DNA of 15,325 nt from Erysipelotrichia bacterium (GCA_009916335.1 SAAR01000045.1:1-15325), one strand, 5' to 3'; counted from the stretch's first letter, positions 1 through 6,608 are shown. Notes: a model not told the origin generated them from the sequence alone. Translations and numbers: made by a program.

Positions 1-4
1 CCAT
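1..4 (-). CDS. infB: Start codon of infB (translation initiation factor IF-2), cut by the window edge
   Basis: Only the first four bases of a minus-strand gene would be present: an ATG at 4-2. An AGGTGG ribosome binding site at 14-9 lies 4 nt upstream and overlaps the ylxQ stop codon. The order rimP-nusA-ylxR-ylxQ-infB is highly conserved in Bacillota, so infB is the expected next gene. No protein sequence can be read, so the identity rests on synteny alone. Confidence 0.4.
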
Positions 5-12
5 TATACCAC

Positions 13-309
13 CTAGCCTTTCAAGCAAGTTTTAATCGACTTAGCAAAACCCTCCTCAATTACAGCAACTGCCATGCGATTGGTTTTTCCAATCGCTTGA
101 TTCAGCAACATACTACTTTCAATAAATGCATATTCTACATCATAATAATGACATTTATCCACTATTTTCTTTTTTGTATTCTCGCTTGCATCACTTGCAA
201 TAATGACGAGTTTTGCTTTTTTACTTCGTATATCATCTAAAACAGCTTCCCCCATGCTCAACTTTCTAGCACGCATTGCCATTCCTAATGTTCCATATAC
301 TTTATTCAT
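13..309 (-). CDS. ylxQ: YlxQ, L7Ae/L30e-family RNA-binding protein
   Basis: A 98-residue protein of the ribosomal L7Ae/L30e/S12e/Gadd45 fold, as found between ylxR and infB in Bacillota. The L7Ae-type core is visible: an N-terminal helix with GTLGMAMRARKLSMG, a strand KAKLVIIASDAS, then helix ENTKKKIVDKC and strand YAFIES, ending with a second helix and MAVAVIEEGFA. Such proteins bind kink-turn-like RNA; the exact target of YlxQ is not settled. Its ATG overlaps the end of ylxR by 8 bp and no strong ribosome binding site is seen, which points to translational coupling. It sits in the rimP-nusA operon. Confidence 0.9.
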   Translation of the reverse strand: MNKVYGTLGMAMRARKLSMGEAVLDDIRSKKAKLVIIASDASENTKKKIVDKCHYYDVEYAFIESSMLLNQAIGKTNRMAVAVIEEGFAKSIKTCLKG

Positions 310-559
310 TGATCAACGCTCTCAATTCTGTGAAAATCTGTTCATCAACTTCTACATTCAAGGCACGATTTAACACTTTCTTCTTTTGTGCAATATCAAT
401 TGCCTCAAGACTTTTCTTTAAATAAGCCCCACGACCATTCGCCTTACCACTCTTATCAACAATGACTTTTTTTTCTGGTGTTCTCACGACACGAATCAAT
501 TCCTTTTTCGGTAATTGTTCTTGTGTCGCTACACATTTTCTCAACGGAATTTTTTTCAT
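302..559 (-). CDS. ylxR: YlxR (RnpM), DUF448 RNA-binding protein, RNase P modulator
   Basis: An 85-residue basic protein of the YlxR/DUF448 family. Family signatures are the N-terminal RKCVATQEQLPKKELIRVVR and the GRGAY motif at residues 42-46. In Bacillus subtilis the homologue has been described as RnpM, a protein that binds the RNase P RNA and lowers its activity, and also as a nucleoid-associated regulator. The ATG at 559 has an AAAGGG ribosome binding site that overlaps the nusA stop codon, with only 9 bp between the genes, and its end overlaps ylxQ. The cysteines of the canonical CxxC in some homologues are not all present: only Cys9 remains. Confidence 0.92.
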   Translation of the reverse strand: MKKIPLRKCVATQEQLPKKELIRVVRTPEKKVIVDKSGKANGRGAYLKKSLEAIDIAQKKKVLNRALNVEVDEQIFTELRALINE

Positions 560-568
560 AATACCCTT

Positions 569-2242
569 TTATTCTTCGTCATAATACTCATCGTATTCAT
601 CAAAGTCAATATCATCGTTGATCCACTGGCTTTCTTGTTCTGCACGTTCCTGTGCTTCAATTTCAGCCAATTCTTCTTCTGTATAAATAGGCTTCATTTC
701 ATAGTCTTTCTGGTTCACTTCATACGTTGGCTTACTACGCACAATTTCTTCTTCCATAAAGATGTCATCTTCTTTATCTTTTTTCTTCTTATACTTATTT
801 GTCTTAACTGGTTGTACTTCTTTATCCTTACTTAGAATTTCTTCAAACTTAGAAACATATGCACGTTTTTCTTCAATATTGATTCCTTGTGCTTTCTTCT
901 CTTTTGCAATTCTAGCAGCTTCTTCCAAATCATTCAATTCTTGTTCATTGACTGCTTCTTCTACTACTGCTTCAACACTTTCCTCTACATCACTAATCGT
1001 TTCTTTTTCTGTTATCGTTTCTGGAATAAATTCATCAAGAACAACTTCATTGTCAAACAACTCTTCATTAAATTCCATCTCTGTTGTTTCCTGTTTTAAT
1101 CCTTCAAAGATTTCCTGCTGTGCTTTTGCTCTTGCGGCTGCTTTTTGTGCTTCTAACTTCGCCTGCTGTTCCATCGCAATGGTTTTCCAATCAATACCCA
1201 TTTCTTCTACATCACTAATGGATTTAATATCAATCGTATTATTTGTTAATTTCACTGCTAAACGAGCATTTTTCCCTTTTTTACCAATTGCTAATGATAA
1301 TTGATCATCATTTACAATGACCATTAAACCATTTTTAACAGGACTTGGAATAACGGCCAAAATATCAGCTGGTGCCAATGCATTTTTAATCAATTCACTA
1401 ATATCATCATTCCATTCAAAAATATCAATTTTTTCACCATTTAACTCATCAATAATAGCTTGTACTCTTTGCCCTTTAGGACCAATACAAGCACCGATTG
1501 GATCAATGTTTTCATTGCGAGAATACACTGCCATCTTACAACGCTCTCCTGCCTCACGAGCAATCGCTTTAATCTCAATAACCCCTTGATAAATTTCTGG
1601 TACTTCTTTTTCAAACAAACGTTTCACTAATGCTGGATCCGCTCTTGATACTAATACTTGTGCCCCTTTTGTTTCCTTATTCACATCAGAAATAACAACA
1701 CGAATACGCTGTCCTTCACGATAATGCTCACTTGGAATCTGTGCCACTTTAGGCATTAGTGCCAATGCTTTTCCAATATTCACTAAACAGAATTTTTCTT
1801 CTACGGTTTCAATTTCACCAATCACTAAATCTTCTAACTTATCACAGTATTCATCATAAATAGCTTGTTTTTCAGCCTCTCTAATCTTCTGTTTCATTAC
1901 ATTTTTAGCTAGAATTACCGCTGCTCTACCAAAATCATTAATATCTACTTCTTCATCAACCAAATCCTCTAAGGCATAGCTTTCTTTGATTGCCTGTGCA
2001 TCAGCTAATGAAATTTCAAGTTCTTCATCTTCTACATTTTCCACAACTAAACGCTGGTGGTACACTTTAATCTCACTTGTTTTTTCATTAATATCCACTC
2101 TTACTAAACAATCAGGAATTTCAATGTGTTTACGATACGCTTTCGCTAACGCTTCCTTTAATGCATCTGCAATGATGTCTTTAGAAATACTACGATCATT
2201 TTCAATTGTCTGCATTGCTTTTACAACATCTTTTAATTTCAT
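569..2242 (-). CDS. nusA: NusA, transcription elongation/termination factor with long acidic C-terminal extension
   Basis: NusA binds RNA polymerase and nascent RNA, and controls pausing, intrinsic termination and antitermination. Domains in order: N-terminal polymerase-binding domain (about 1-125), S1 domain (about 138-202, ending QVLVSRADP), KH1 (about 205-285, with GPKGQRV at 254-260) and KH2 (about 300-345, with AIGKKGKN at 318-325). The core ends near residue 350. Bacillus NusA stops at about this point (roughly 370 residues), whereas this protein has 557. The extra ~200 residues are rich in Glu and Asp with a Lys-rich patch (KYKKKKDK, 483-490) and end in a very acidic tail. The ribosome binding site AAAGGAG lies 9 nt from the ATG, 13 bp after rimP. 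Confidence 0.97.
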   Translation of the reverse strand: MKLKDVVKAMQTIENDRSISKDIIADALKEALAKAYRKHIEIPDCLVRVDINEKTSEIKVYHQRLVVENVEDEELEISLADAQAIKESYALEDLVDEEVDINDFGRAAVILAKNVMKQKIREAEKQAIYDEYCDKLEDLVIGEIETVEEKFCLVNIGKALALMPKVAQIPSEHYREGQRIRVVISDVNKETKGAQVLVSRADPALVKRLFEKEVPEIYQGVIEIKAIAREAGERCKMAVYSRNENIDPIGACIGPKGQRVQAIIDELNGEKIDIFEWNDDISELIKNALAPADILAVIPSPVKNGLMVIVNDDQLSLAIGKKGKNARLAVKLTNNTIDIKSISDVEEMGIDWKTIAMEQQAKLEAQKAAARAKAQQEIFEGLKQETTEMEFNEELFDNEVVLDEFIPETITEKETISDVEESVEAVVEEAVNEQELNDLEEAARIAKEKKAQGINIEEKRAYVSKFEEILSKDKEVQPVKTNKYKKKKDKEDDIFMEEEIVRSKPTYEVNQKDYEMKPIYTEEELAEIEAQERAEQESQWINDDIDFDEYDEYYDEE

Positions 2243-2255
2243 CTTCTTTTCTCCT

Positions 2256-2723
2256 TTAAATCTTTACCGATAAACGAATGAATGCAACATTTTCTTTGGC
2301 AATTTCTTTTTTCTTTTTCACTGCTTTATCTTGATATTCAATGAGGTAGCTATCCTCATGAATGGCTCTTAAATACCCTTTAATTGCGTCCATGCCATCT
2401 TTTGGCTCAACAAACTTTATAAACACATACTCATTTAATGACGCAATCACTTCCTGCTCATTTCGAAGTTCTCTTTCTGCCCCTGGAGAACAAACTTCTA
2501 AATAATATTCAAAGGGAATACGATCATCAACATCTAACATATCCGATATTTTTGAGGATACACTTGCACATGTATCAATATCCATCGTACCATCACTTTT
2601 CATAATCGAAACTTGAAGTATTTTCATTTTCCCATCTTGTGTCCATTTGACATCATATAAGGAAATGCCATCTTCTTGAATAAGTTGTTCAATCTTTTCC
2701 TTTAATTGTGAAATCTGATCCAT
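2256..2723 (-). CDS. rimP: RimP, ribosome maturation factor for the 30S subunit
   Basis: A 155-residue protein assisting late 30S assembly. It shows the two RimP parts: an N-terminal alpha/beta domain (YDVKWTQDGKMKILQVSI, then MDIDTCASVSSKISDMLD and the YYLEVCSPGAERELRN motif that marks the family) and a C-terminal SH3-like barrel (VFIKFVEP...KGYLRAIHEDSYLIEY). The frame can be read from a TTG at 2741, but that codon lies just upstream of the AAAGGAGG ribosome binding site at about 2727-2735. The ATG at 2723 has correct spacing and gives the normal family length, so it is chosen. It is the first gene of the rimP-nusA-ylxR-ylxQ operon. Confidence 0.95.
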   Translation of the reverse strand: MDQISQLKEKIEQLIQEDGISLYDVKWTQDGKMKILQVSIMKSDGTMDIDTCASVSSKISDMLDVDDRIPFEYYLEVCSPGAERELRNEQEVIASLNEYVFIKFVEPKDGMDAIKGYLRAIHEDSYLIEYQDKAVKKKKEIAKENVAFIRLSVKI

Positions 2724-2748
2724 AAATCCTCCTTTACACAATAATTAA

Positions 2749-2768
2749 GAGTGGACAATCGCCCACTC
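2749..2768 (-). promoter_or_regulatory. Leader hairpin of the rimP-nusA operon mRNA
   Basis: Arms 2749-2756 and 2761-2768 can pair over 8 bp (one G-U) around a 4-nt GATT loop, giving a stable stem of the form GAGUGGGC/GUCCACUC. It lies about 10 nt after the predicted transcription start and some 25 nt before the rimP start codon. No U-tract follows, so it is not a standard terminator. A role in feedback control or mRNA stability is inference. Confidence 0.55.
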
Positions 2769-2786
2769 GCTTTTAAATATGTCTGT

Positions 2787-2815
2787 ATTATAGCACATGA
2801 TTTTCACTTTTTCAA
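2787..2815 (-). promoter_or_regulatory. Promoter of the rimP-nusA operon
   Basis: The -35 is TTGAAA (2815-2810), the spacer 17 nt and the -10 TATAAT (2792-2787), with an extended -10 TGC just before it. Transcription should start near 2780, about 57 nt ahead of the rimP ATG. It lies between corA and rimP. Read-through from corA is also possible, since no clear terminator follows corA. Confidence 0.8.
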
Positions 2816-2832
2816 ACTTTTGCGTTTTTTTC

Positions 2833-3774
2833 TTAATGAAACATATCTTTTTTCACTAATAAATAAAATGCAATTAAACAGCTTACAGTAGCAATCACAA
2901 TTGGTACCCACCAAGTTGGGAATGGTAAGCCTGTTACATTCATTCCATAAAAACTAAAAATAATGTTCGGAATAGCCATGACAATGGTAATGGAAGTTAA
3001 TACTTTCATTACGATATTTAAATTATTGGATATTACCGATGCAAATGCATCCATTGTTCCTGATAAAATCCCTGAATAAATATTACACATTTCAATCGCC
3101 TGCTTTAATTCAATTAAAACATCTTCTAAAATATCTTGATCTTCTTCATATAACTTAACAACATTACCTCGTAATATCTTATTGATAATCATTTCATCTG
3201 TTTTTAAAGAAGTTGAAAAATAAACTAATGATTTTTCTAATCCTAATAACTGTATTAACTCTTTATTACGCATTGACTGGTGTAGCTTTTTTTCTGTTCT
3301 TGAGGATAAGCGATCAATACGTTTTAAATAAATCAAATAACGCTGCGATATTTTTAGTAGCATTAACAATAAGAAACGTGTTCTTAGATTTGTTTGTGCC
3401 CCTTTAATCATACCTTTACGAAGTTCCTCCAAAGTCATATTATCATACAAAGAAATCGTTACGATATAATTATCAATAAACACGACACCCATCGGTAATG
3501 TCATATAGGTTAAAGCATCATTTTCATTATCTGGCTCATCTTTTTCTTGTGATGGATAATCGACAACGATTAATGTTTGATTATCATCTGCATCAATATG
3601 TGGACTTTCTTCTTCATCTAATGATGCTTTTACAAAATCACTCATAATTCCAATCTCATTAATCAGATAAGAAATTTCCTCTGGTGTTGGCGAAATTACA
3701 GAAATCCAACACCCTGCTTCTGGAGCATCTAAAGTTACCATATTCTGATCTATTGTTTTATAAAAATTCAGCAT
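2833..3774 (-). CDS. corA: CorA-family magnesium/divalent cation transporter
   Basis: A 313-residue inner-membrane channel protein of the CorA metal ion transporter family, the usual length. Residues 1 to about 250 form the cytoplasmic domain, including a long helical stretch. The first membrane helix (about 253-276) leads into the hallmark YGMN motif (GMN at 277-279), which forms the ion selectivity filter in pentameric CorA. A short outer loop GLPFPTWW and the second membrane helix (about 289-307) follow, ending with the basic tail KKDMFH. Mg2+ is the likely substrate, but Co2+, Ni2+ or Zn2+ transport by family members cannot be excluded. The AGGAGG at 3785-3780 lies 5 nt from the ATG. A structured leader with a short ORF precedes it, so its expression is probably controlled at the RNA level. 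Confidence 0.93.
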   Translation of the reverse strand: MLNFYKTIDQNMVTLDAPEAGCWISVISPTPEEISYLINEIGIMSDFVKASLDEEESPHIDADDNQTLIVVDYPSQEKDEPDNENDALTYMTLPMGVVFIDNYIVTISLYDNMTLEELRKGMIKGAQTNLRTRFLLLMLLKISQRYLIYLKRIDRLSSRTEKKLHQSMRNKELIQLLGLEKSLVYFSTSLKTDEMIINKILRGNVVKLYEEDQDILEDVLIELKQAIEMCNIYSGILSGTMDAFASVISNNLNIVMKVLTSITIVMAIPNIIFSFYGMNVTGLPFPTWWVPIVIATVSCLIAFYLLVKKDMFH

Positions 3775-3786
3775 AATTACCTCCTT

Positions 3787-3858
3787 TTACAGAGATAACG
3801 TTGTATTATCCCTGTCTATTATATTTTTTATAAAGCAACTATCGGGTACAGGGCTCAT
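3787..3858 (-). CDS. Short leader ORF of corA (23 codons)
   Basis: A short ORF begins with ATG at 3858 and ends with TAA at 3789-3787, just before the corA ribosome binding site. The peptide is MSPVPDSCFIKNIIDRDN followed by TTLSL. It has an excellent ribosome binding site, AGGAGG at 3871-3866, 7 nt from the ATG, and the predicted transcription start lies only about 21 nt upstream. An upstream extension of the frame to 3996 exists but crosses the promoter, so it is not used. Known Mg2+ transporter leaders in enteric bacteria (mgtL) encode Pro- and acid-rich peptides near their starts, and SPVPD is reminiscent. Translation is not proven; the ATG could be fortuitous within an RNA element. Confidence 0.5.
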   Translation of the reverse strand: MSPVPDSCFIKNIIDRDNTTLSL

Positions 3859-3879
3859 ACAACCGCCTCCTCTCTTAAC
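3787..3879 (-). ncRNA. Candidate cis-regulatory RNA in the corA 5' leader
   Basis: Three nested complementarities are visible. P1: 3878-3871 with 3795-3787 (5 bp plus 3 bp across a one-base bulge). P2: 3863-3857 GTTGTAT with 3806-3800 ATACAAC (7 bp, perfect). P3: 3853-3848 CCCTGT with 3815-3810 ACAGGG (6 bp, perfect). P2 and P3 are separated by a symmetric 3x3 internal loop GAG/ATA, and an AU-rich hairpin closes the end. P1 stops next to the corA ribosome binding site. It does not match the M-box, yybP-ykoY or NiCo riboswitches as I know them, and it is shorter than the M-box. The pairing is seen directly; ligand and mechanism are unknown. Confidence 0.6.
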
Positions 3880-3885
3880 TTTGTC

Positions 3886-3894
3886 ATTATAGCA
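3886..3894 (-). promoter_or_regulatory. Extended -10 promoter of the corA leader transcript
   Basis: TGC followed by TATAAT (3891-3886) forms an extended -10 element; no good -35 is visible 17 nt upstream, as is common for extended -10 promoters. Transcription would start at about 3879, exactly where the P1 helix of the leader begins. The 12-mer ATGTGCTATAAT is identical in the rimP promoter. Confidence 0.65.
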
Positions 3895-4031
3895 CATTTT
3901 CTTTCCATTCGTTCCACTTTCTTTTGCTTTTGACTTGCATTTTTTTAAAGCTAAAACAAAGAAAGTAGCAAACATTTCATACAAATTAGTAGGCAAAAAA
4001 ACAAGTATATCTCCCTATTAATCTATGTTTT

Positions 4032-4086
4032 ATCTCTTCTATTAGCCAAAAATGAAAAAATGTTGATTTTGGCTAATAGAAAAGAT
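4032..4086. repeat. Long imperfect inverted repeat, no assigned role
   Basis: TTCTATTAGCCAAAA (4037-4051) and its exact reverse complement (4067-4081) flank a 15-nt A-rich loop. Beyond one mismatch, another 4 bp pair (4032-4035 with 4083-4086), for 19 of 20 paired positions. Neither strand has a U-tract after the stem and no gene ends here on the plus strand, so it is not a normal terminator. It could be an operator, a small mobile-element remnant or a processing stem. Confidence 0.6.
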
Positions 4087-4120
4087 CGTATAACTATTAT
4101 ATGTAACGATTAACAAAGAT

Positions 4121-4174
4121 AAAAAGGTGCAACTTCATGAGCGTGTTTATTTTCACTCGATTCGTTGTACCTTT
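4121..4174 (-). terminator. Terminator of the murT-gatD operon
   Basis: Downstream of the SseB-like gene on the minus strand, AAAGGTACAAC (4174-4164) pairs with GTTGCACCTTT (4133-4123) over 11 bp with one G-U. A weaker inner stem is possible. It is followed by U-rich sequence (TTTTTATCTTT). The loop is long, so efficiency is uncertain. Confidence 0.6.
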
Positions 4175-4183
4175 GTATATGTT

Positions 4184-4558
4184 TTAATTTTTCCCTTGTG
4201 CTAAAATAAACTGTATTTCATCTGCATACAAAACAATACTATCTTCTCTACCTGGATTAATAACTACATTGCTTTTTTTTAGCGTTTCCAATAAATCATT
4301 TCCTTTTGCTTTTAAGTATTGTTGTTCATTCCCATCTAAAAAGTTTTCCATTGATGCTTTTGATAAAAAGATAGGAATAAAGACTTCGTTTTCTTTACGC
4401 AAAGAAACTAATTTTAATTCACTGCCTTCCTCTAATACACCATCAAAATAACTTGCTTCCCCTAATACATAAAGAGGACTATTTAAAAATTCATAATAAA
4501 ACTTCGCTTGCAATTTTTCATCTGTAAATGCCGCTTCAAATAATTGTTCTAAATTCAT
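4184..4558 (-). CDS. SseB-like N-terminal domain protein, function unknown
   Basis: A soluble protein of 124 residues resembling the SseB N-terminal domain: an N-terminal helix NLEQLFEAAF, a segment FYYEFLNSPLYVLGE, strands ELKLVSLRKENEVFIPIFLS, the helix SMENFL and a distal NVVINPGREDSIVLYADEI. SseB in Escherichia coli gave a serine-sensitivity phenotype on overexpression, but the molecular role of the domain is not established. An ATG at 4567 is also in frame, but its AAAGGA lies only 1 nt away. The ATG at 4558 is 10 nt from the same site and is preferred. The gene is 14 bp (or 5 bp) behind gatD and shares its terminator, so it belongs to the murT-gatD operon. Confidence 0.7.
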   Translation of the reverse strand: MNLEQLFEAAFTDEKLQAKFYYEFLNSPLYVLGEASYFDGVLEEGSELKLVSLRKENEVFIPIFLSKASMENFLDGNEQQYLKAKGNDLLETLKKSNVVINPGREDSIVLYADEIQFILAQGKN

Positions 4559-4572
4559 TGTTTCCATATCCT

Positions 4573-5304
4573 TTACACTACTTTCATTCTTTTCAGCATG
4601 ACTGCTTTTGCCTGTTTCTCTAACGTATCATCTAATGTTTCTAAAACAACTTCCCCATATTTTCGCTTTAACCCTTTACGAATAATAAAATCTGCAATCT
4701 CTGGATTTTTAGGCAACAATGGTCCATGCATATAAGTCCCTAACACCTGTCCATTATAAAATCCTTCATACTCACCTTGATAAGTGTTGCCATGCCCTGA
4801 TAATACTTTCCCAAAAGGCGTACTTACATGCATTGTTTGTCCCCCATGATTTTCAAAACCAACCACTTGATACACTTCACCATCAAGATTTGCCTCAATC
4901 GCAATATTTCCTATACATCTACCGACCTGTGTATTGCTTTCTGTATAATAATCAAATAGATTTAACCCTTCTATTTTTTGTTTATGATTATCAATATAAT
5001 ACTTACCAAAAAATTGATACCCACCACAAATCAATAAAATAAAAGTTCCCTTTTCCATTGCTTCTAAAATATCTGCTTTTCTTGCCAATAAATCTTCATA
5101 TAATAACGACTGTTCTTTATCAGCACCACCACCAATAAATAATATATCATAGTCATTGAAGTTTTTTTCTTCCTTCATGGCACAAGTATCAATGATTATG
5201 TCAATTCCTCGATCTTCACAACGCTTTTGAAGGACACGCATATTTCCTTTATCACCATAAAGGTCCATGATGTCATGATACATCCATAATACTTTTAAAA
5301 TCAT
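4573..5304 (-). CDS. gatD: GatD, glutamine amidotransferase subunit of lipid II isoglutaminyl synthase
   Basis: With MurT, GatD amidates D-glutamate at position 2 of the lipid II stem peptide to D-isoglutamine, supplying ammonia from glutamine. It is a 243-residue class I amidotransferase of the CobB/CobQ type. The nucleophile is Cys93 in LLICGGYQFFG and the catalytic His is His193 in YMHGPLLPKNP; Arg129 (QVGRC) matches the conserved substrate-binding Arg of the staphylococcal enzyme. The start codon overlaps the murT stop (ATGA). Its own ribosome binding site AGGAGG lies 8 nt upstream inside murT, typical of a tightly coupled complex-forming pair. Confidence 0.95.
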   Translation of the reverse strand: MILKVLWMYHDIMDLYGDKGNMRVLQKRCEDRGIDIIIDTCAMKEEKNFNDYDILFIGGGADKEQSLLYEDLLARKADILEAMEKGTFILLICGGYQFFGKYYIDNHKQKIEGLNLFDYYTESNTQVGRCIGNIAIEANLDGEVYQVVGFENHGGQTMHVSTPFGKVLSGHGNTYQGEYEGFYNGQVLGTYMHGPLLPKNPEIADFIIRKGLKRKYGEVVLETLDDTLEKQAKAVMLKRMKVV

Positions 5305-6608
5305 TGTTCATACCTCCTAAGAATTGCTCTAACTGGTTGTAATGCCGTATAGGTCGCAATGACATATGCATGATTTGGAAGTTTTTTTAATGTTTGAATC
5401 GCTTGATCCATACTCTCTTCCACAATGATATTCCCTTGATAAGCAGTGTATTTTAAACGTAACGCCATATCGTAAGCTCGTAAACCACTACAAATAATAT
5501 TTTTTACATCATCACCCATAATTAAATCAAAATTAGCGTCCCATATCCAAGAAACATCTTTTCCGTCTTGATCATTATCATTTAAAATAATAACAATATC
5601 TTTTGCCTCTAAATCACGTTCAATATATTTCATCGTTTCATTAGCTCCAGTGGGATTTTTCACTAGATTAAGCAAACAATCACGTCCAATATGGAAGTTT
5701 TCCATACGTCCATCTTTTAATTCAAATGTTGATAATACACTTTGCACCTTATCAAAATCAATATGGCTTATTTTTGCTAAAGCAATCAGTGCCATACAGT
5801 TGTAAATAGAAAATAAAGCATCTTGTGGTGCATGAAATGTCATGCCTTCCACACAAAACGTGCTTGTTAATAACGATACATCATTGGCAAGTACAAGATA
5901 GGAATGACTACCAAAAGAACAATGAGGGCAATGAAAACGTCCAATATGTGAATATTGGTAGTAATCATACACTAATTCATGGTTACAGTGAAAACAAAAT
6001 TTTCCTTCACTTGCTTCATTTGTCGATGCTTGGCTCATTTCATTTTTATCTACTCCAAAATAGTAGACATGTTCACGATGATAACCTAAACGAGCAACAT
6101 TAGGATCATCTCCATTTAAAATTAGATTTCCTTCAAATTGCTTAATCGCTTCTTCCATCTTCACCACAATCGTTTCCATTTCTCCAGCACGATCTAATTG
6201 ATCACGAAAGAAGTTATTAACAATAAAATCGCTCACTTTCACTTTAGGCAATACCTTAGGTACATTTAATTCATCTACTTCAATGACCATTGCATCTGCA
6301 TTTAATACTAAATTCATTTTCGTATTCGCTAACACTAAAGTTGTAATTCCTTCTAATAGATTATCCCCTTTACGATTCGCAATCACATGAGGATATTGTT
6401 TACTTAATACTTCATAAATCATATTACTTGTGGTTGTTTTCCCATTAGTTCCTGTAACCATCACAACTTTATTTGGATAAGTAATAGCATTTAAAATATT
6501 AGGACACATACGAAGGGCTATTTTACCAGGCAAAGAACCACCTCTACCCATCTTTACTAATATATATCGAATCATTTTCATGATTAGTATTGTTACTCTT
6601 ACACGCAT
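5301..6608 (-). CDS. murT: MurT, Mur ligase-like subunit of lipid II isoglutaminyl synthase
   Basis: MurT binds ATP and lipid II and activates the D-Glu alpha-carboxylate, which the ammonia from GatD then attacks. It has 435 residues, the usual length. Visible parts: the Mur-ligase P-loop VTGTNGKTTT (51-60), a Cys4 zinc ribbon inserted in the middle domain (Cys205, Cys208, Cys227, Cys230), the central LKDGRMENF segment near 297-305, and the C-terminal DUF1727 domain with NDNDQDGKDVSWIWD (343-357), which contains the Asp implicated in catalysis in pneumococcal MurT. The ATG at 6608 has AGGAG 8 nt upstream. A later Met (residue 10) is possible but lacks a ribosome binding site. First gene of a three-gene operon. 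Confidence 0.95.
   Translation of the reverse strand: MRVRVTILIMKMIRYILVKMGRGGSLPGKIALRMCPNILNAITYPNKVVMVTGTNGKTTTSNMIYEVLSKQYPHVIANRKGDNLLEGITTLVLANTKMNLVLNADAMVIEVDELNVPKVLPKVKVSDFIVNNFFRDQLDRAGEMETIVVKMEEAIKQFEGNLILNGDDPNVARLGYHREHVYYFGVDKNEMSQASTNEASEGKFCFHCNHELVYDYYQYSHIGRFHCPHCSFGSHSYLVLANDVSLLTSTFCVEGMTFHAPQDALFSIYNCMALIALAKISHIDFDKVQSVLSTFELKDGRMENFHIGRDCLLNLVKNPTGANETMKYIERDLEAKDIVIILNDNDQDGKDVSWIWDANFDLIMGDDVKNIICSGLRAYDMALRLKYTAYQGNIIVEESMDQAIQTLKKLPNHAYVIATYTALQPVRAILRRYEQ

Noticed and set aside
762..1304. Long plus-strand open frame inside nusA, rich in Ser and Phe
   Set aside because: It is the antisense shadow of the Glu/Lys-rich nusA extension, with low-complexity composition and no ribosome binding site.
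3787..3879. M-box (Mg2+) riboswitch for the corA leader
   Set aside because: The leader is about 105 nt, shorter than the M-box, and lacks its conserved blocks; the helices seen have a different order.
3859..3996. Upstream extension of the corA leader frame (longer 69-codon reading)
   Set aside because: It runs through the TATAAT promoter and would be upstream of the predicted transcript start; its start has no ribosome binding site.
4032..4086. Rho-independent terminator at the long inverted repeat
   Set aside because: No U-tract on either strand after the stem and no upstream gene ending into it.
4137..4187. 16-codon plus-strand ORF (MSVFIFTRFVVPLYMF) with a weak AAGGTG site, like a tiny hydrophobic peptide or type I toxin
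   Set aside because: It lies wholly in the murT operon terminator stem and overlaps the SseB-like gene end; no convincing promoter and the AAGGTG is part of the stem.
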